Assembly: GCF_004354045.1 (NCBI RefSeq)
Contig: NZ_SMRT01000018.1
Location: 111,760 to 175,759 of the forward strand
Reading direction: 5' to 3'
Length of the DNA: 64,000 nt
Source: Paenibacillus piri
Lineage (GTDB): Bacteria > Bacillota > Bacilli > Paenibacillales > NBRC-103111
Shown: piece after piece, positions 24,765-33,927 of the stretch
Position numbering within the stretch: the first letter of the stretch is position 1
Layout of the letters: each line of letters opens with the position of its first letter
Notes under the pieces: generated by a model
What the model was told of the DNA's origin: nothing
What the model saw: the letters and a program-made list of their open reading frames with translations, nothing else
The model's database searches: none
Translations under genes and position numbers: made by a program

Positions 24765-25745
24765 CTAAATATTTCCTAATAAAGCGGACATATTTTTGTG
24801 ATTTTCAGCAAGCCAAAGCATTTCCTTTGCGAAGCGAGCGGGCGGTACACTATGTTGATCCATGTTAGCATTTATCCACCATGTGCTTTCCATATACCAC
24901 AACAACCTTAATGAATTTGTTAAGTAACCCTTTACCACGGTGCGTTCTTCGCTGTACCCTTCAATAAATGCTGAGGCAAGGGAGACATCTAAATTATCAT
25001 CTAACGCACATGATATAACAGCACGAGCAACATCAAGCTGCGGATAGTCATATCTTAGCCGATCAAAATCAAGAATTGCAGTTAATCGATTATCATTAAA
25101 TAAAAGATTATCGATCCAAAGGTCACGATGAGCCCACCCTAATTGAAGTAATTCGAGTATTTCTATATTTATATCTTCAGTTGCTCTACGTTGAGTTTCT
25201 ATATCAGCAAGCAACTGAGTTTTACCAGCTTCCTTTGCCTGTTCCCAAACTGAGTTCCAATGTGCTAAACGCTCCTCACGGCTTGGAGGAATAAATTGTG
25301 GGCTTTTTTTAATACTAAGTGTTCCATCATTTAACAATCGATGCATTTTTCCTGTTGCTCGACCTAAATCGTATATTTGATGTATATTAGTTTTACCTGG
25401 TGGAATTAGTTTGCCCTGACAATATTCCATCACCATGAAGCGCTCTCCATTATCAGTTTCAAGCAAAATACTTTCATTATGTGATAGCAACTTGGGACAC
25501 GCAAGACCTTGGTCAAATAGTCTAGCCTGTTGGGAGAATGCAAACAATAGCGCCTCTGGATTATTCAATCTTCTTTTATTGTATTGTTTAAGTAAAAATC
25601 GACCTGAATCAGTTGTAACTTTCCATTTTAAGTTTAACCAACCTCGTTTTATTGGAGTAGATTCAAGTACATTTAAATTGAAGAGGCGATGGATTGTTTT
25701 TATTAGATCATCTCGGATCATTTCTTCTGATAACATTGTCTCCAT
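24765..25745 (-). CDS. APH/CotS-like kinase-fold phosphotransferase
   Basis: 326 residues from the ATG at 25745, which has AGGAG about 9 nt upstream. The kinase lobe shows RFLLKQYNKRR (ATP Lys) and FMVMEYCQGKL hinge. The catalytic loop is WAHRDLWIDNLLF near residue 205 and ILDFDRLRYDYPQLDVARA follows as the DFG-like metal motif. It resembles homoserine kinase II/CotS/YsxE-type APH proteins, some of which are spore-coat proteins in Bacillales. An upstream open frame to 25868 runs into a family A repeat and is not used. Confidence 0.8.
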   Translation of the reverse strand: METMLSEEMIRDDLIKTIHRLFNLNVLESTPIKRGWLNLKWKVTTDSGRFLLKQYNKRRLNNPEALLFAFSQQARLFDQGLACPKLLSHNESILLETDNGERFMVMEYCQGKLIPPGKTNIHQIYDLGRATGKMHRLLNDGTLSIKKSPQFIPPSREERLAHWNSVWEQAKEAGKTQLLADIETQRRATEDINIEILELLQLGWAHRDLWIDNLLFNDNRLTAILDFDRLRYDYPQLDVARAVISCALDDNLDVSLASAFIEGYSEERTVVKGYLTNSLRLLWYMESTWWINANMDQHSVPPARFAKEMLWLAENHKNMSALLGNI

Positions 25746-25850
25746 TTGACCAACTCCTAAATTTACACTACATAAGTTTATATTCCTCGTAGGGTCCTTT
25801 GTAACCTCTCTGCTAAATCTATGTTTTACGTTATCCTGCCCGAGCGGATT

Positions 25851-25917
25851 ATGAGGCCGCCCGATCAATTCCGCGGCGGCCCCATGATGTTTATTTCGCT
25901 ATCGTTACCCGTTAATC
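25851..25917. repeat. Dispersed repeat family A, copy 10
   Basis: Hairpin ATGAGGCCGCC/GGCGGCCCCAT, then TTTATTTCGCTATCGTTACC and CGTTAATC. It lies upstream of the APH-like gene. The gap 25746-26096 holds nothing else I can support. Confidence 0.7.
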
Positions 25918-26096
25918 ACATAAGTTTATTATAGTGGAAGCTATTGGGATATTCACAATACGAGGGTTTGTCGCATTCTGACCAGAACGTTCGACTTACA
26001 CCCGATTTTCGAGTTTTTAGCAAATAGTCAGGAAATTAGTTAGTTGAAAGCACGATAAGCTTTAATTTATATCGGTAAGTACCCATTCACATCATA

Positions 26097-27065
26097 TCAA
26101 TCTTGCCGAACGGTTAAAACCACGTTGCCTTTTTTATGACCCTGCTCCACATAGTGGTGAGCTTCCGCCGCTTGCTCCAGCATATAACGGCGGTCAATGA
26201 CCGAACGCAGCATGCCAGTCTCGATCAGTTCCTTAAGATACATCAAGTCCTCCGCATTTTCCTTCGTTGCTCCGCCAATCACCTTCTTGCCGCTTGTAAA
26301 GTTGATCAATAACCCTCGAACGATCGACAGAGGGCTTATATGGACCGCTCGCAGGTAGAAGCCGACAGGTGTCAGACGTTTGATACAAGCGCTAAATGGA
26401 CTTTTCCCGACCGTGTCGAAAATGATATCGTAGACAGGACCGTCATCCGCGAACTGCTCTCTCGTATAATCGATGACCCAGTCGGCACCCAACGATCTAA
26501 CCAACTCCACATTCGACGTGCTGCATAATCCGGTCACTTCCGCGCCGAAATGCTTAGCTAGCTGCACAGCATACGTCCCGACGCTGCCGGAAGCGCCATA
26601 GACGAACACGCGACTGCCACGACGGATGTTGCCCTTCCGGAGAAATTGCAAAGCAGTATAGGCGCCGACTGGAACCGCGGCTGCCTCCTCGAATGTCATG
26701 TTCGCCGGCTTGATTGCGACGCCGCCGTTCTCAGGCAAACACTTGTATTCAGCATACGCTCCAAAGCCGGTTCCGCAGGCGGCATAGACGGCATCCCCCG
26801 GTTTGAATCGAGTAACGGCTCTACCCGTCGATTCAACCACGCCCGCCAGTTCGAATCCGAGAATTTTGATTCGTTTCGGTCTCCACAGACCGTTGAACAA
26901 CCGAGCCAGGAAAGGATCTGCCTTACGTAAGCGCCAATCCCCAGCAGCGGCGGTTGAAGCATAGACCTTGATCAATATCTCGTCGTCCTTCGGTACCGGT
27001 TTGGCGACCTCCTTCAGCTGCAGTACATTCGGCGGCCCGTAACGTTCATATACAATCGCTTTCAT
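26097..27065 (-). CDS. NAD(P)-dependent medium-chain alcohol dehydrogenase/quinone reductase
   Basis: 322 residues of the zinc-independent quinone-oxidoreductase branch of the MDR family. The GroES-like part starts MKAIVYERYGPPNVLQLKEV and includes LGFELAGVVESTG. The cofactor domain has VFVYGASGSVGTYAVQLAKHFGAEV at about residues 147-171, followed by LGADWVIDY. The catalytic-zinc cysteine and histidine pattern is absent. GAGGAGG precedes the ATG. Substrate unknown. Confidence 0.9.
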   Translation of the reverse strand: MKAIVYERYGPPNVLQLKEVAKPVPKDDEILIKVYASTAAAGDWRLRKADPFLARLFNGLWRPKRIKILGFELAGVVESTGRAVTRFKPGDAVYAACGTGFGAYAEYKCLPENGGVAIKPANMTFEEAAAVPVGAYTALQFLRKGNIRRGSRVFVYGASGSVGTYAVQLAKHFGAEVTGLCSTSNVELVRSLGADWVIDYTREQFADDGPVYDIIFDTVGKSPFSACIKRLTPVGFYLRAVHISPLSIVRGLLINFTSGKKVIGGATKENAEDLMYLKELIETGMLRSVIDRRYMLEQAAEAHHYVEQGHKKGNVVLTVRQD

Positions 27066-27282
27066 CCCTTACCTCCTCAATACATCTTCCTTATCCTTCC
27101 ATTTATACGATGTAATTCGAGGCAAGTTCCACTACAATTCATGTTGGCAGCGTGTAAGGCAATTGCTTTGGCGAACAGCGCCACTAAAGTTGGGTTATGT
27201 CGACTCCGTATGGAATACCAGATTATTTTGCCGTATATTTGGAGATTATTCGTTAAGCAAATCTGACCGTTCGCGCAACGCG

Positions 27283-27333
27283 GCTGCCGATACATGCTGG
27301 CAACCGCGTCTTATCTTCTTTTCCGATAGCGTA
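27283..27333. repeat. Dispersed repeat family A, copy 11 (diverged)
   Basis: Hairpin CGCGGCTGCC... GGCAACCGCG, then TTTTCCGATAGCG. The gap 27066-27410 otherwise shows no gene. Confidence 0.5.
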
Positions 27334-27410
27334 CTACATTCTAATTTCAAATGATCTTGAAGTCCTTTATCTTTTATATGATGATTTTTAAAAACATTTT
27401 GATATGTAGC

Positions 27411-28304
27411 TCAAAGAACTGTCACTCTTACTTTGTCTTCTTCCCAAAATCGGCGTAAATTGTCCATGCCAATCTTTGAGCCGAGCCTGCACTCTTCCAT
27501 TCCTTCAAACTCGATGGTCGCATACCCGTTGTAGCCTGACTCTTTGATTAGTTTAACGACTCTGCGAATGTCGATATCCCCGTGACCGATAATGGCGCCT
27601 CTCAAATAATTGCCATGAGCCGTTCTGAACCAATCTCCGCCTCCCGGAGGCTGATCGTACGGACGAAAATAAAAATCTTTAAAATGAATTAACGAGGCAT
27701 AAGGCAAATTTTTCTTAACCCCAATAATGGACGATTCATCCACGCACATGAAATTGCCGACATCTAACGTAGTCTTGAAGTTGGGCCGGTCTACAGCCAA
27801 CAGCACGCGCTGTACACGGTCACTCGCTTGGACGCTAAAACCGTGATTTTCAATGGTAGTTGTAATCCCGTATCGAGCCGCATAATCGGCGATTAGCCTG
27901 CTGCCCTGCACGATATGCGGAAGGCTATTTTCAAACCAACCGATTGTCATCTGTTCCGGCCTAATCGTAAAGGCCGTCACATCATGCCGCATATGCTTCA
28001 TGCCCAAACGGGCCACCAGATCGACATGCTGCTTGACTCGTGCAACTTCCGCCTCAAAAGCCTCCTCCGTACCTTGAACGAAATTGGCCGGCATCGAATA
28101 GTTGGACAGTTCGATTCCCACCGATTTTGCTCTCTCGCGGACGGAATCCGCCAGTTCCGGATTGTCCACCAGTGTAAACCCGTAGGGGACGATTTCCATA
28201 TGCTCCCCACCGTTGTCTGCAATCCACTGAATCACGTCAAGTACGGACATTTCTCCAGCTTTAATGGCAGGAAGCAAGCTGTACGTGCTCAAACCGATTT
28301 TCAT
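27411..28304 (-). CDS. Xylose-isomerase-like TIM-barrel epimerase/isomerase (1)
   Basis: 297 residues of the AP-endonuclease-2/sugar phosphate isomerase-epimerase superfamily. Metal ligands are likely in TTIENHGF (Glu near 150), TLDVGNFM (Asp near 184), LIHFKDFY (His near 210) and TIEFEG near the C-terminus. Related enzymes isomerise or epimerise free or keto-sugars, or dehydrate inosose. GGAGGATCGTGTGAC precedes the ATG. It is set apart from the downstream end of the catabolic block by a 500-bp gap with its own promoter-like region. Confidence 0.85.
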   Translation of the reverse strand: MKIGLSTYSLLPAIKAGEMSVLDVIQWIADNGGEHMEIVPYGFTLVDNPELADSVRERAKSVGIELSNYSMPANFVQGTEEAFEAEVARVKQHVDLVARLGMKHMRHDVTAFTIRPEQMTIGWFENSLPHIVQGSRLIADYAARYGITTTIENHGFSVQASDRVQRVLLAVDRPNFKTTLDVGNFMCVDESSIIGVKKNLPYASLIHFKDFYFRPYDQPPGGGDWFRTAHGNYLRGAIIGHGDIDIRRVVKLIKESGYNGYATIEFEGMEECRLGSKIGMDNLRRFWEEDKVRVTVL

Positions 28305-28440
28305 GTCACACGATCCTCCTTCTACATTTTAAAAATCTCCAATTTCTCCATGAGATGAAATTCATATTTCCGGCTGTTAACCTAACATCAATCATCTCTC
28401 CATGTCCATGCTATATTCTTATTTCTATTAGGGTTTAAAA

Positions 28441-28480
28441 ATTATAGCCCATTTAAATGTAAATTCGATATGTAAATGGG
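28441..28480 (-). promoter_or_regulatory. Promoter-like region with inverted repeat before epimerase 1
   Basis: Minus-strand TATAAT (28446-28441) lies next to CCCATTTA (28448-28455) and its complement TAAATGGG (28473-28480). This could be a repressor site at the -35/-10 region. No strong -35 was seen. Confidence 0.45.
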
Positions 28481-28516
28481 AAAACCCTTCCATTTATCCT
28501 ATGTAATATTATAGCC

Positions 28517-28580
28517 TTTAGCTTAATGAGGCCGCCCGATCTATCCCGAGGCGGCCTCATGATGTTTGTGTTGAGCTAGG
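28517..28580. repeat. Dispersed repeat family A, copy 12
   Basis: A perfect 11-bp stem ATGAGGCCGCC/GGCGGCCTCAT (28526-28560) followed by GTTTGTGTTGAGCTAGGG. The stem is the same sequence as in copy 10. Confidence 0.7.
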
Positions 28581-28730
28581 GATATTGAAGTCTATGCACA
28601 CCCCCTATTTTTCGCCGTCACTTATGGTATGGTTCAGCTTAACCGATCTATCGGCGAAAAATGCGCCGCGGTGCATAACTGTTATCCTTTTATCCAAGGT
28701 CTATGGATCAGAATTATATTATAAAAACGA

Positions 28731-28796
28731 AAAGCCGCCGAAGTAATCGACGACGGCTTATTTGCTGGTGATTCAACTATCGTTTCCGTAAGTGCA
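28731..28796. terminator. Operon terminator derived from repeat family A (copy 13)
   Basis: Stem AAGCCGCCG/CGACGGCTT with one mismatch. On the minus strand it is followed by TTCGTTTTTATAA. The repeat right half GATTCAACTATCGTTTCCG lies between it and the RidA stop. It probably ends the long catabolic operon. Confidence 0.7.
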
Positions 28797-28833
28797 CCTG
28801 CCTCTTCTTATCATCTTACGAACCGGCGACTTC

Positions 28834-29298
28834 CTAATCCCGGATTTCAACGATCAGTTCGATTTCAACCGGTGTGTGGAACGGCAAATCGCTGGTGCCA
28901 ATGGCGGAACGCGCATGCCTGCCGTTTTCGCCAAACACTTCAATCAACAGGTTCGAAGCTCCATTCATTACATAAGGCTGGTCTCCGAAACCCGGCGCGC
29001 TGTTCACAAAGCCGAGCAGCTTTACGATTTTTACGACACGGTCCAGATCGCCGAGGTAATCTTTCATCACTGCCAGACAATTGATAATAACTTGACGGGC
29101 CGCTTCCTGTCCCTGCTCGATCGTGAGATCGCTGCCGACCTTGCCTTCATGCATCAGCACTCCGTTAATGCGGCAGTCCTGTCCGGATAAATAAAGCAAA
29201 TTGTCGGTCCGGTTGCAGGGGATATAGGCAAAACGCGGCTCTCCAACCGGAGGCAGCTCGATATTCAATTCTTTCAAACGGGTTTCAATGATGGACAT
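28834..29298 (-). CDS. RidA-family (YjgF/UK114) enamine/imine deaminase
   Basis: 154 residues of the trimeric RidA fold, which hydrolyses reactive enamine or imine products of PLP enzymes. The family order is visible: LPPVGEPRFAYIPC, LLYLSGQDCR, AARQVIINCLAVMKDYLGDLDRVVKIVK and ARSAIGTSDLPFHTPVEIELIVEI. In the last block RSAIG carries the usual Arg, and the usual final Glu is in VEIELIVE. It is longer than classical RidA, as in the YjgH/Rid-like subgroups. AAGGAG lies 8 nt before the ATG at 29298. Lies behind the D-amino-acid deacylase, which fits clean-up of PLP-enzyme products. Confidence 0.88.
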   Translation of the reverse strand: MSIIETRLKELNIELPPVGEPRFAYIPCNRTDNLLYLSGQDCRINGVLMHEGKVGSDLTIEQGQEAARQVIINCLAVMKDYLGDLDRVVKIVKLLGFVNSAPGFGDQPYVMNGASNLLIEVFGENGRHARSAIGTSDLPFHTPVEIELIVEIRD

Positions 29299-29329
29299 GG
29301 TCAAATCTCCTTATCGTATCGAATTATTA

Positions 29330-30949
29330 TTAATGATGATGATGTCCGTTGCCGCAGCAGTGAACGGCACGAATGAGCGTTCCTTCGCGCGCCTGCGTAT
29401 GCTCCCCGTCATCCAGGGTCACCTTGCCGTTCACAATCACATGCGAGATGCCGTCCGGATACTGGCGCGGCTCTTGGAAGGTCGCGTTATCCTGAATGGT
29501 TTCCGGATCGAACAAAGCCAGATCCGCCGCATATCCCGGCAGGATTAGCCCGCGTTTGCCCAGCTTAAACCGCTGCACAGGGAAGGAGGTCACTTTGCGC
29601 ACCGCCTGCTCCAGTGACAACGTTTTTTTCTCGCGCACATATCGTGAAAACAAGCGCGGGAAAGAGCCGTATAACCGCGGATGCGGCTTGCCGGTTTCGC
29701 AATGCAGGCTATCGGAGGCAATCAGCGATTTCTCCCAGCCTACAACCTGCTCGACATCGCTGTCGGCCATATGGAAGTAAACGATCGACACCTGTCCAGC
29801 TTCTTCCAGAAGTAAGTCCATCACGCAATCAACCGGATGCTGGCTGCGCTCTTCGCTAATTTCCTTAATCGATTTGCCTTCGAGACCGGCATTCTCGGGT
29901 CGGCGGACGGAGGAAACGACAACCGCCTCCCAGCCGGTAGAGCAGACGAGATTATCCCATTCGGTCTGTTCCCGGCCAAGCTCCTCCTTAACGCGCCGAC
30001 GCAAGGACGGATCGCGGAAACGTTCCAGCGTGCTGCTGATGCCGCCCTCCAAAGTCCATGGCGGCAGCACGGTGGTGAGTGTGGTCGAGCCTGCGGAATA
30101 CGGATAGACGTCGCAAGTAACGTCCAATCCCCGCGACCTGGCGTCTTCAATCAGCTCCAGCGCCTCCAGCGCTTTCCCCCAGTTGCGTTTACCGGCAGCC
30201 TTTAGATGACTGATATGCAGCGACACGCCGCTGACCTCGGCAATCCAGATCACCTCCTTGACGGAAGCGATCAGATTGTTGCCCTCCCCGCGGATATGCG
30301 TAGAGAAAAGTCCGTTATACTTGGGCAGCACCCGGCAAAGCTCCGCCAGCTCTTCCTTCGAGGTATAGCTGCCCGGGGCGTACAGCAGCCCGATCGAGAA
30401 GCCGATTGCACCCGCTAGTAGCCCTTCTTCCAGCAGCTGCTTCATGCGGTTCAGCTCGGCCGAAGTCGCCGGCCGGTTTTCGAAGCCCATAGCGGCAATG
30501 CGCAGTGCGCCATGAGCCACGTAAGTCGCCACATGCTCGGATGGGCGGGAACCGGCCAAATGCGCCATATACTCGCCGACAGTCTCCCACGGCCATTTCC
30601 AGCTTGTCGATCCCAGCACCGGCTGAATATACGTCTGCAGCATCTCTGCACGGCTTGGAATCAACGGCGCCGGAGCCAAGCCGCAGTTGCCGATGACTTC
30701 TGTTGTGACGCCTTGTCTAAGCTTGATTTCGCTATGCGGATAATCCAAAATCATAAGATCGGAATGACAATGCCCATCGATAAACCCGGGCGAGATAACG
30801 CGTTTTCGCGCGTCAATGACACGATGAGCTTCCACATCCAGCTGCCCGACGGCGGCGATAACACCGTCCGCCACCCCGACATCGCCGTAAAACCATGGAT
30901 TCCCCGTCCCATCAACGATTTTACCATTTTTAACAATTAAGTCCAGCAT
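29330..30949 (-). CDS. N-acyl-D-amino-acid deacylase (D-aminoacylase)
   Basis: 539 residues of the amidohydrolase superfamily, D-aminoacylase branch. It hydrolyses N-acyl-D-amino acids to D-amino acid and carboxylate. Metal ligands: HCHS near residue 61, the bridging Cys in GNCGLAPAP near 89, FSTHIRGEGNN near 218 and HISHLKAAG near 247. The catalytic Asp is in LIASDSLHCETGKPHPRLYGSFPR near 410. Start ATG after GGGGAG. The C-terminus HCCGNGHHHH is unusual and metal-binding in look. Follows the D-threonine-aldolase-like gene in the operon. Confidence 0.9.
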   Translation of the reverse strand: MLDLIVKNGKIVDGTGNPWFYGDVGVADGVIAAVGQLDVEAHRVIDARKRVISPGFIDGHCHSDLMILDYPHSEIKLRQGVTTEVIGNCGLAPAPLIPSRAEMLQTYIQPVLGSTSWKWPWETVGEYMAHLAGSRPSEHVATYVAHGALRIAAMGFENRPATSAELNRMKQLLEEGLLAGAIGFSIGLLYAPGSYTSKEELAELCRVLPKYNGLFSTHIRGEGNNLIASVKEVIWIAEVSGVSLHISHLKAAGKRNWGKALEALELIEDARSRGLDVTCDVYPYSAGSTTLTTVLPPWTLEGGISSTLERFRDPSLRRRVKEELGREQTEWDNLVCSTGWEAVVVSSVRRPENAGLEGKSIKEISEERSQHPVDCVMDLLLEEAGQVSIVYFHMADSDVEQVVGWEKSLIASDSLHCETGKPHPRLYGSFPRLFSRYVREKKTLSLEQAVRKVTSFPVQRFKLGKRGLILPGYAADLALFDPETIQDNATFQEPRQYPDGISHVIVNGKVTLDDGEHTQAREGTLIRAVHCCGNGHHHH

Positions 30950-31034
30950 TGAAGTTCAGTCTCCCCTTCCCTGGCGACATTCCTCTCATTCAGCCTGCCC
31001 ATGATTTCCGTATTCCGCCAATCTCCGTCTACGT

Positions 31035-32123
31035 CTACTCCAGCATGCCGCGCGCCAATACCGGCACCTTCTCCGACTGCTCGCCATCAATAAAATAAAA
31101 GTAATTATGCAAATTTAATGTGCTGCAAATGTGGTTCGGAATAATCCGTACACGGTCGCCGACCTTCAGCGCATGATGGGGCTCCAGGCGGATGACGCCA
31201 TGCTCTTCGGAAAGCCGTTCCAGCACAGCGTCCGGCGCTTCGAGAATATGGCCGAAGCCCTTCAACTGCAGCGGGCCCGTTCCCGGCTGAACATCGGTAG
31301 CAAACGTCTTGCTGCCGCCGTCAATGACGGCGTAATGCTCCGAAGGGCGGCTGATCACCGTCGCTTCAATGACGCCTGCGCAATCCTCCAGCGAACAAAC
31401 GCCAAACGCGGCCTGCATCCGGTCGTAAAACACATAAGTTCCCGGACGGACTTCCGTCACCCCCTCCACTTGAGCGGCATATAAACCTGTCGGTGAAGAA
31501 CCGACGCTCACATCGGCGATCGGAATACCTTCCGCCCGCATCAGCCCGGCAAGACGAACCATCAGCTCGCCTTCCTCCCGGCCCGCCCGCTCCAGGTCCA
31601 TCGTCGGTTTGCCATCAAGCAGCGCCCCACGGAAAGTGAAGATTCCCGTCAGCTTCAGATGCGGGAGTGCATGAATCCGGCCGGCCAATGCGACAGCCTG
31701 GTCGTAGGGGATGCCCGTCCGCTGCAGCCCTGTGTCAATCTCCAGCCTTACTTGCAGCTCATGTCCGAGCCGCCCGGCCGCTTCCGACAGGCGGCGTGCC
31801 CCTTCATCGCTGTCGACGCCGACAACCAGTTGAATCTGCTGGCTGAGCTTCACCGCTCTTTCGATTTTGGAAGCCGCAATAAGCGGATAGGCTATAAAAA
31901 TATTGTCAATGCCATGTGCCGCCATCACTTCGGCTTCTGAAACTTTGGCTACGGTAATACCTATGGCCCCGGCATCCAGCTGAGCTTTGGCGATAGATGG
32001 GGTCTTATGTGTTTTTATATGGGGCCGAAGGGTTACGCCGCGTTGCCGCACAGCTTCGGCCATCGTCTTGATATTGGCGTTCATCTTCGTAACATCGATT
32101 ACAAGGCATGGAGTTTCCCGCAT
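31035..32123 (-). CDS. D-threonine aldolase/D-serine dehydratase-like PLP enzyme
   Basis: 362 residues of fold-type III PLP enzymes. The N-terminal barrel starts ETPCLVIDVTKMNANI and has LRPHIKTHKTPSIAKAQL, with the PLP Lys in IKTHK near residue 38. Near the C-terminus IPNHICSTLNLHN supplies the His-x-Cys zinc pair known from DSD1 and D-threonine aldolase. Products would be glycine plus aldehyde, or 2-oxoacid plus ammonia, from a D-beta-hydroxy amino acid. GAGGAG lies before the ATG. Between an epimerase and the D-aminoacylase gene. Confidence 0.87.
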   Translation of the reverse strand: MRETPCLVIDVTKMNANIKTMAEAVRQRGVTLRPHIKTHKTPSIAKAQLDAGAIGITVAKVSEAEVMAAHGIDNIFIAYPLIAASKIERAVKLSQQIQLVVGVDSDEGARRLSEAAGRLGHELQVRLEIDTGLQRTGIPYDQAVALAGRIHALPHLKLTGIFTFRGALLDGKPTMDLERAGREEGELMVRLAGLMRAEGIPIADVSVGSSPTGLYAAQVEGVTEVRPGTYVFYDRMQAAFGVCSLEDCAGVIEATVISRPSEHYAVIDGGSKTFATDVQPGTGPLQLKGFGHILEAPDAVLERLSEEHGVIRLEPHHALKVGDRVRIIPNHICSTLNLHNYFYFIDGEQSEKVPVLARGMLE

Positions 32124-32147
32124 GTCCGATCTCCTCTGCTAATTGGT

Positions 32148-32993
32148 CTACTTGATTGACTCCAAAACTTGTTTGACATACTCTACCGACTGGATGGAGC
32201 CAAGCTTCTGCTCATCATTGCCTTCATACTCCACGGTTACCCAATCGGCATAACCGCCGGTATGCAGCTGTGACAACAGCCCCTTCACATCTACGCCGCC
32301 CTCTCCAAGCACTTTGCCTGCATACCGGCCGCCGCTCAGAGCGGTATAGGTTTCGCCTGCAAAGCCTTCCGGCACCCGCACAAAATCTTTGGCATGAACA
32401 TGGGCAACAACGGGAAGCAAGGCAGACAGCGCGTTTGCCGGCTGCTCGTCAACAAGCAGGAAATTGCCCATGTCAAACGTGCTGCGCAGGGCCTCTGAAT
32501 TCACATCCCGGATAATGTCCAGCACCTGTGCCGACTTTCCGGCAAACAAGCCGTGATTTTCAAGACAGAGCACTACTCCACGGCTTCCGGCATAATCCGC
32601 CGCCGCTTTCAAGCCTTCCACGATCCAGCCGCGCGCCGCTTCAAAATTAACCCCTTCCTGGCGGTTGCCTGAGAACACGCGCACCGTCTTCGCTCCGAAT
32701 CCGGCTGCAATATCGACCGACTCCGTAATATGACGAAGCTGCTCGGCACGTCCGGACGCATCCGGCAAAGCAAAGTTGTTGCTTGCGCCTACGCAGGCAG
32801 CCTCAAGCCCTTCCTGTTGAAGCGCCTGCTCAATTTCATTCCGGCTCTCGACATCGGAGTACCAGAAGCGATGCAGCAGCTCAATCCCCTCGGCACGCGT
32901 ATGTTGTCCGGCAAACCGGATGAAATCTATGTTTTTCCAGGTTTGATCATAAAAATATTTATGGCAGCTCCACACGCTTAAACTCGTCTTCAC
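32148..32993 (-). CDS. Xylose-isomerase-like TIM-barrel epimerase/isomerase (2)
   Basis: 281 residues from the GTG at 32993, which has AAAGGAGG 7 nt upstream. A longer frame to 33095 overlaps the next gene and is not used. The barrel shows GIELLHRFWYSDV, LCLENHGLFAG (metal Glu), STFDMGNFLLVDEQP (Asp), HVHAKDFVRV (His) and VTVEYEGNDE (Glu). Same superfamily as epimerase 1, but only distantly alike. Confidence 0.83.
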   Translation of the reverse strand: MKTSLSVWSCHKYFYDQTWKNIDFIRFAGQHTRAEGIELLHRFWYSDVESRNEIEQALQQEGLEAACVGASNNFALPDASGRAEQLRHITESVDIAAGFGAKTVRVFSGNRQEGVNFEAARGWIVEGLKAAADYAGSRGVVLCLENHGLFAGKSAQVLDIIRDVNSEALRSTFDMGNFLLVDEQPANALSALLPVVAHVHAKDFVRVPEGFAGETYTALSGGRYAGKVLGEGGVDVKGLLSQLHTGGYADWVTVEYEGNDEQKLGSIQSVEYVKQVLESIK

Positions 32994-33021
32994 TTCAAAT
33001 CCTCCTTTCCCGGCTTCATTA

Positions 33022-33897
33022 TCATTTATATGCGCGTATAAATTGAACAGCCTTGCGGATATCTGCCTCCGGCTGTTCACCCACTTCTCTTTCAACGGTC
33101 AGATACCCGCCGTATTCAATTTCCTGTAAAGCCGCGAAATAGCGGTCGAAATCAACCCGGCCCTTCCCAAGCGGCACTTCGCGGAAGCTGTCGCCGCCAG
33201 CGGCCATTTGGGCGATATGCTCATGAGCCATCGGGTCAAAGCCAAGCGCGCCGTACACGATCCGCGGATCAACTTCACGCAGACGGATTCCGTCCTTCAC
33301 ATGGGTGTGGACGATATAATCCTTCAACAAATAGACTCCGTTGACGGGATCGTCCCCGGTCACCATGACCATGTTGGCCGGATCAAAATTGACGGACACG
33401 CCGTTTGTGCTGAGCGTATCCAGAAAAGCTTTGAGATGGGCGGCAGGCTCCGGCCCTGTTTCGATGGCAAAATAAGACCCCATGCTCTTCGCATATTGCC
33501 CCAGCTCCTCGCAGGCCGATTGCAGCGCATCGTAGACTTCACTGCCGGGATCGTCCGGGATAATACCGATGTGAGTCGTCACAACCTGGGTTCCAAGCTC
33601 GAGTGCAAGGTCCAGAATCCGCTTGGATGTCTCAATCTTCTCAGGATTGGCCTTGCGGTCCTGGAAACCGTGGCCGCCTAAATCGCCGCACAAGGCGGAT
33701 ACCTCCAGGCCTAAACCTTCAATATATTGTTTTAATTCGCGCCGGGCGGTTGCGTTCAAATTCTGCGGGTCCATTTCTCCGCTAACGGCATAGATCTGTA
33801 CGCCGTCCGCTCCAACCTCACGCGCTTTCAGCAAACCTTCCCGGACGCCGATACCAAAGCTATCTACCATAACACCAACCTTATTCGTCAGCTTCAT
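33022..33897 (-). CDS. Xylose-isomerase-like TIM-barrel epimerase/isomerase (3)
   Basis: 291 residues. Metal-binding Glu in YFAIETGPEP near 145, Asp in SVNFDPANMVM near 172, His in VHTHVKDGIR near 198 and Glu in YLTVEREVG near 270. The pattern resembles inosose dehydratase/IolE-like and L-xylulose 5-phosphate epimerase-like proteins. GGGAGG precedes the ATG. The gene overlaps only the unused extension of epimerase 2. Confidence 0.85.
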   Translation of the reverse strand: MKLTNKVGVMVDSFGIGVREGLLKAREVGADGVQIYAVSGEMDPQNLNATARRELKQYIEGLGLEVSALCGDLGGHGFQDRKANPEKIETSKRILDLALELGTQVVTTHIGIIPDDPGSEVYDALQSACEELGQYAKSMGSYFAIETGPEPAAHLKAFLDTLSTNGVSVNFDPANMVMVTGDDPVNGVYLLKDYIVHTHVKDGIRLREVDPRIVYGALGFDPMAHEHIAQMAAGGDSFREVPLGKGRVDFDRYFAALQEIEYGGYLTVEREVGEQPEADIRKAVQFIRAYK

Positions 33898-33927
33898 CAG
33901 ACACCCTCCCTCTCTTAATTATAACGC

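Noticed and set aside
25746..25868. Longer start for the APH-like gene
   Set aside because: The extra codons reach into a family A repeat, and a good AGGAG lies before the ATG at 25745.
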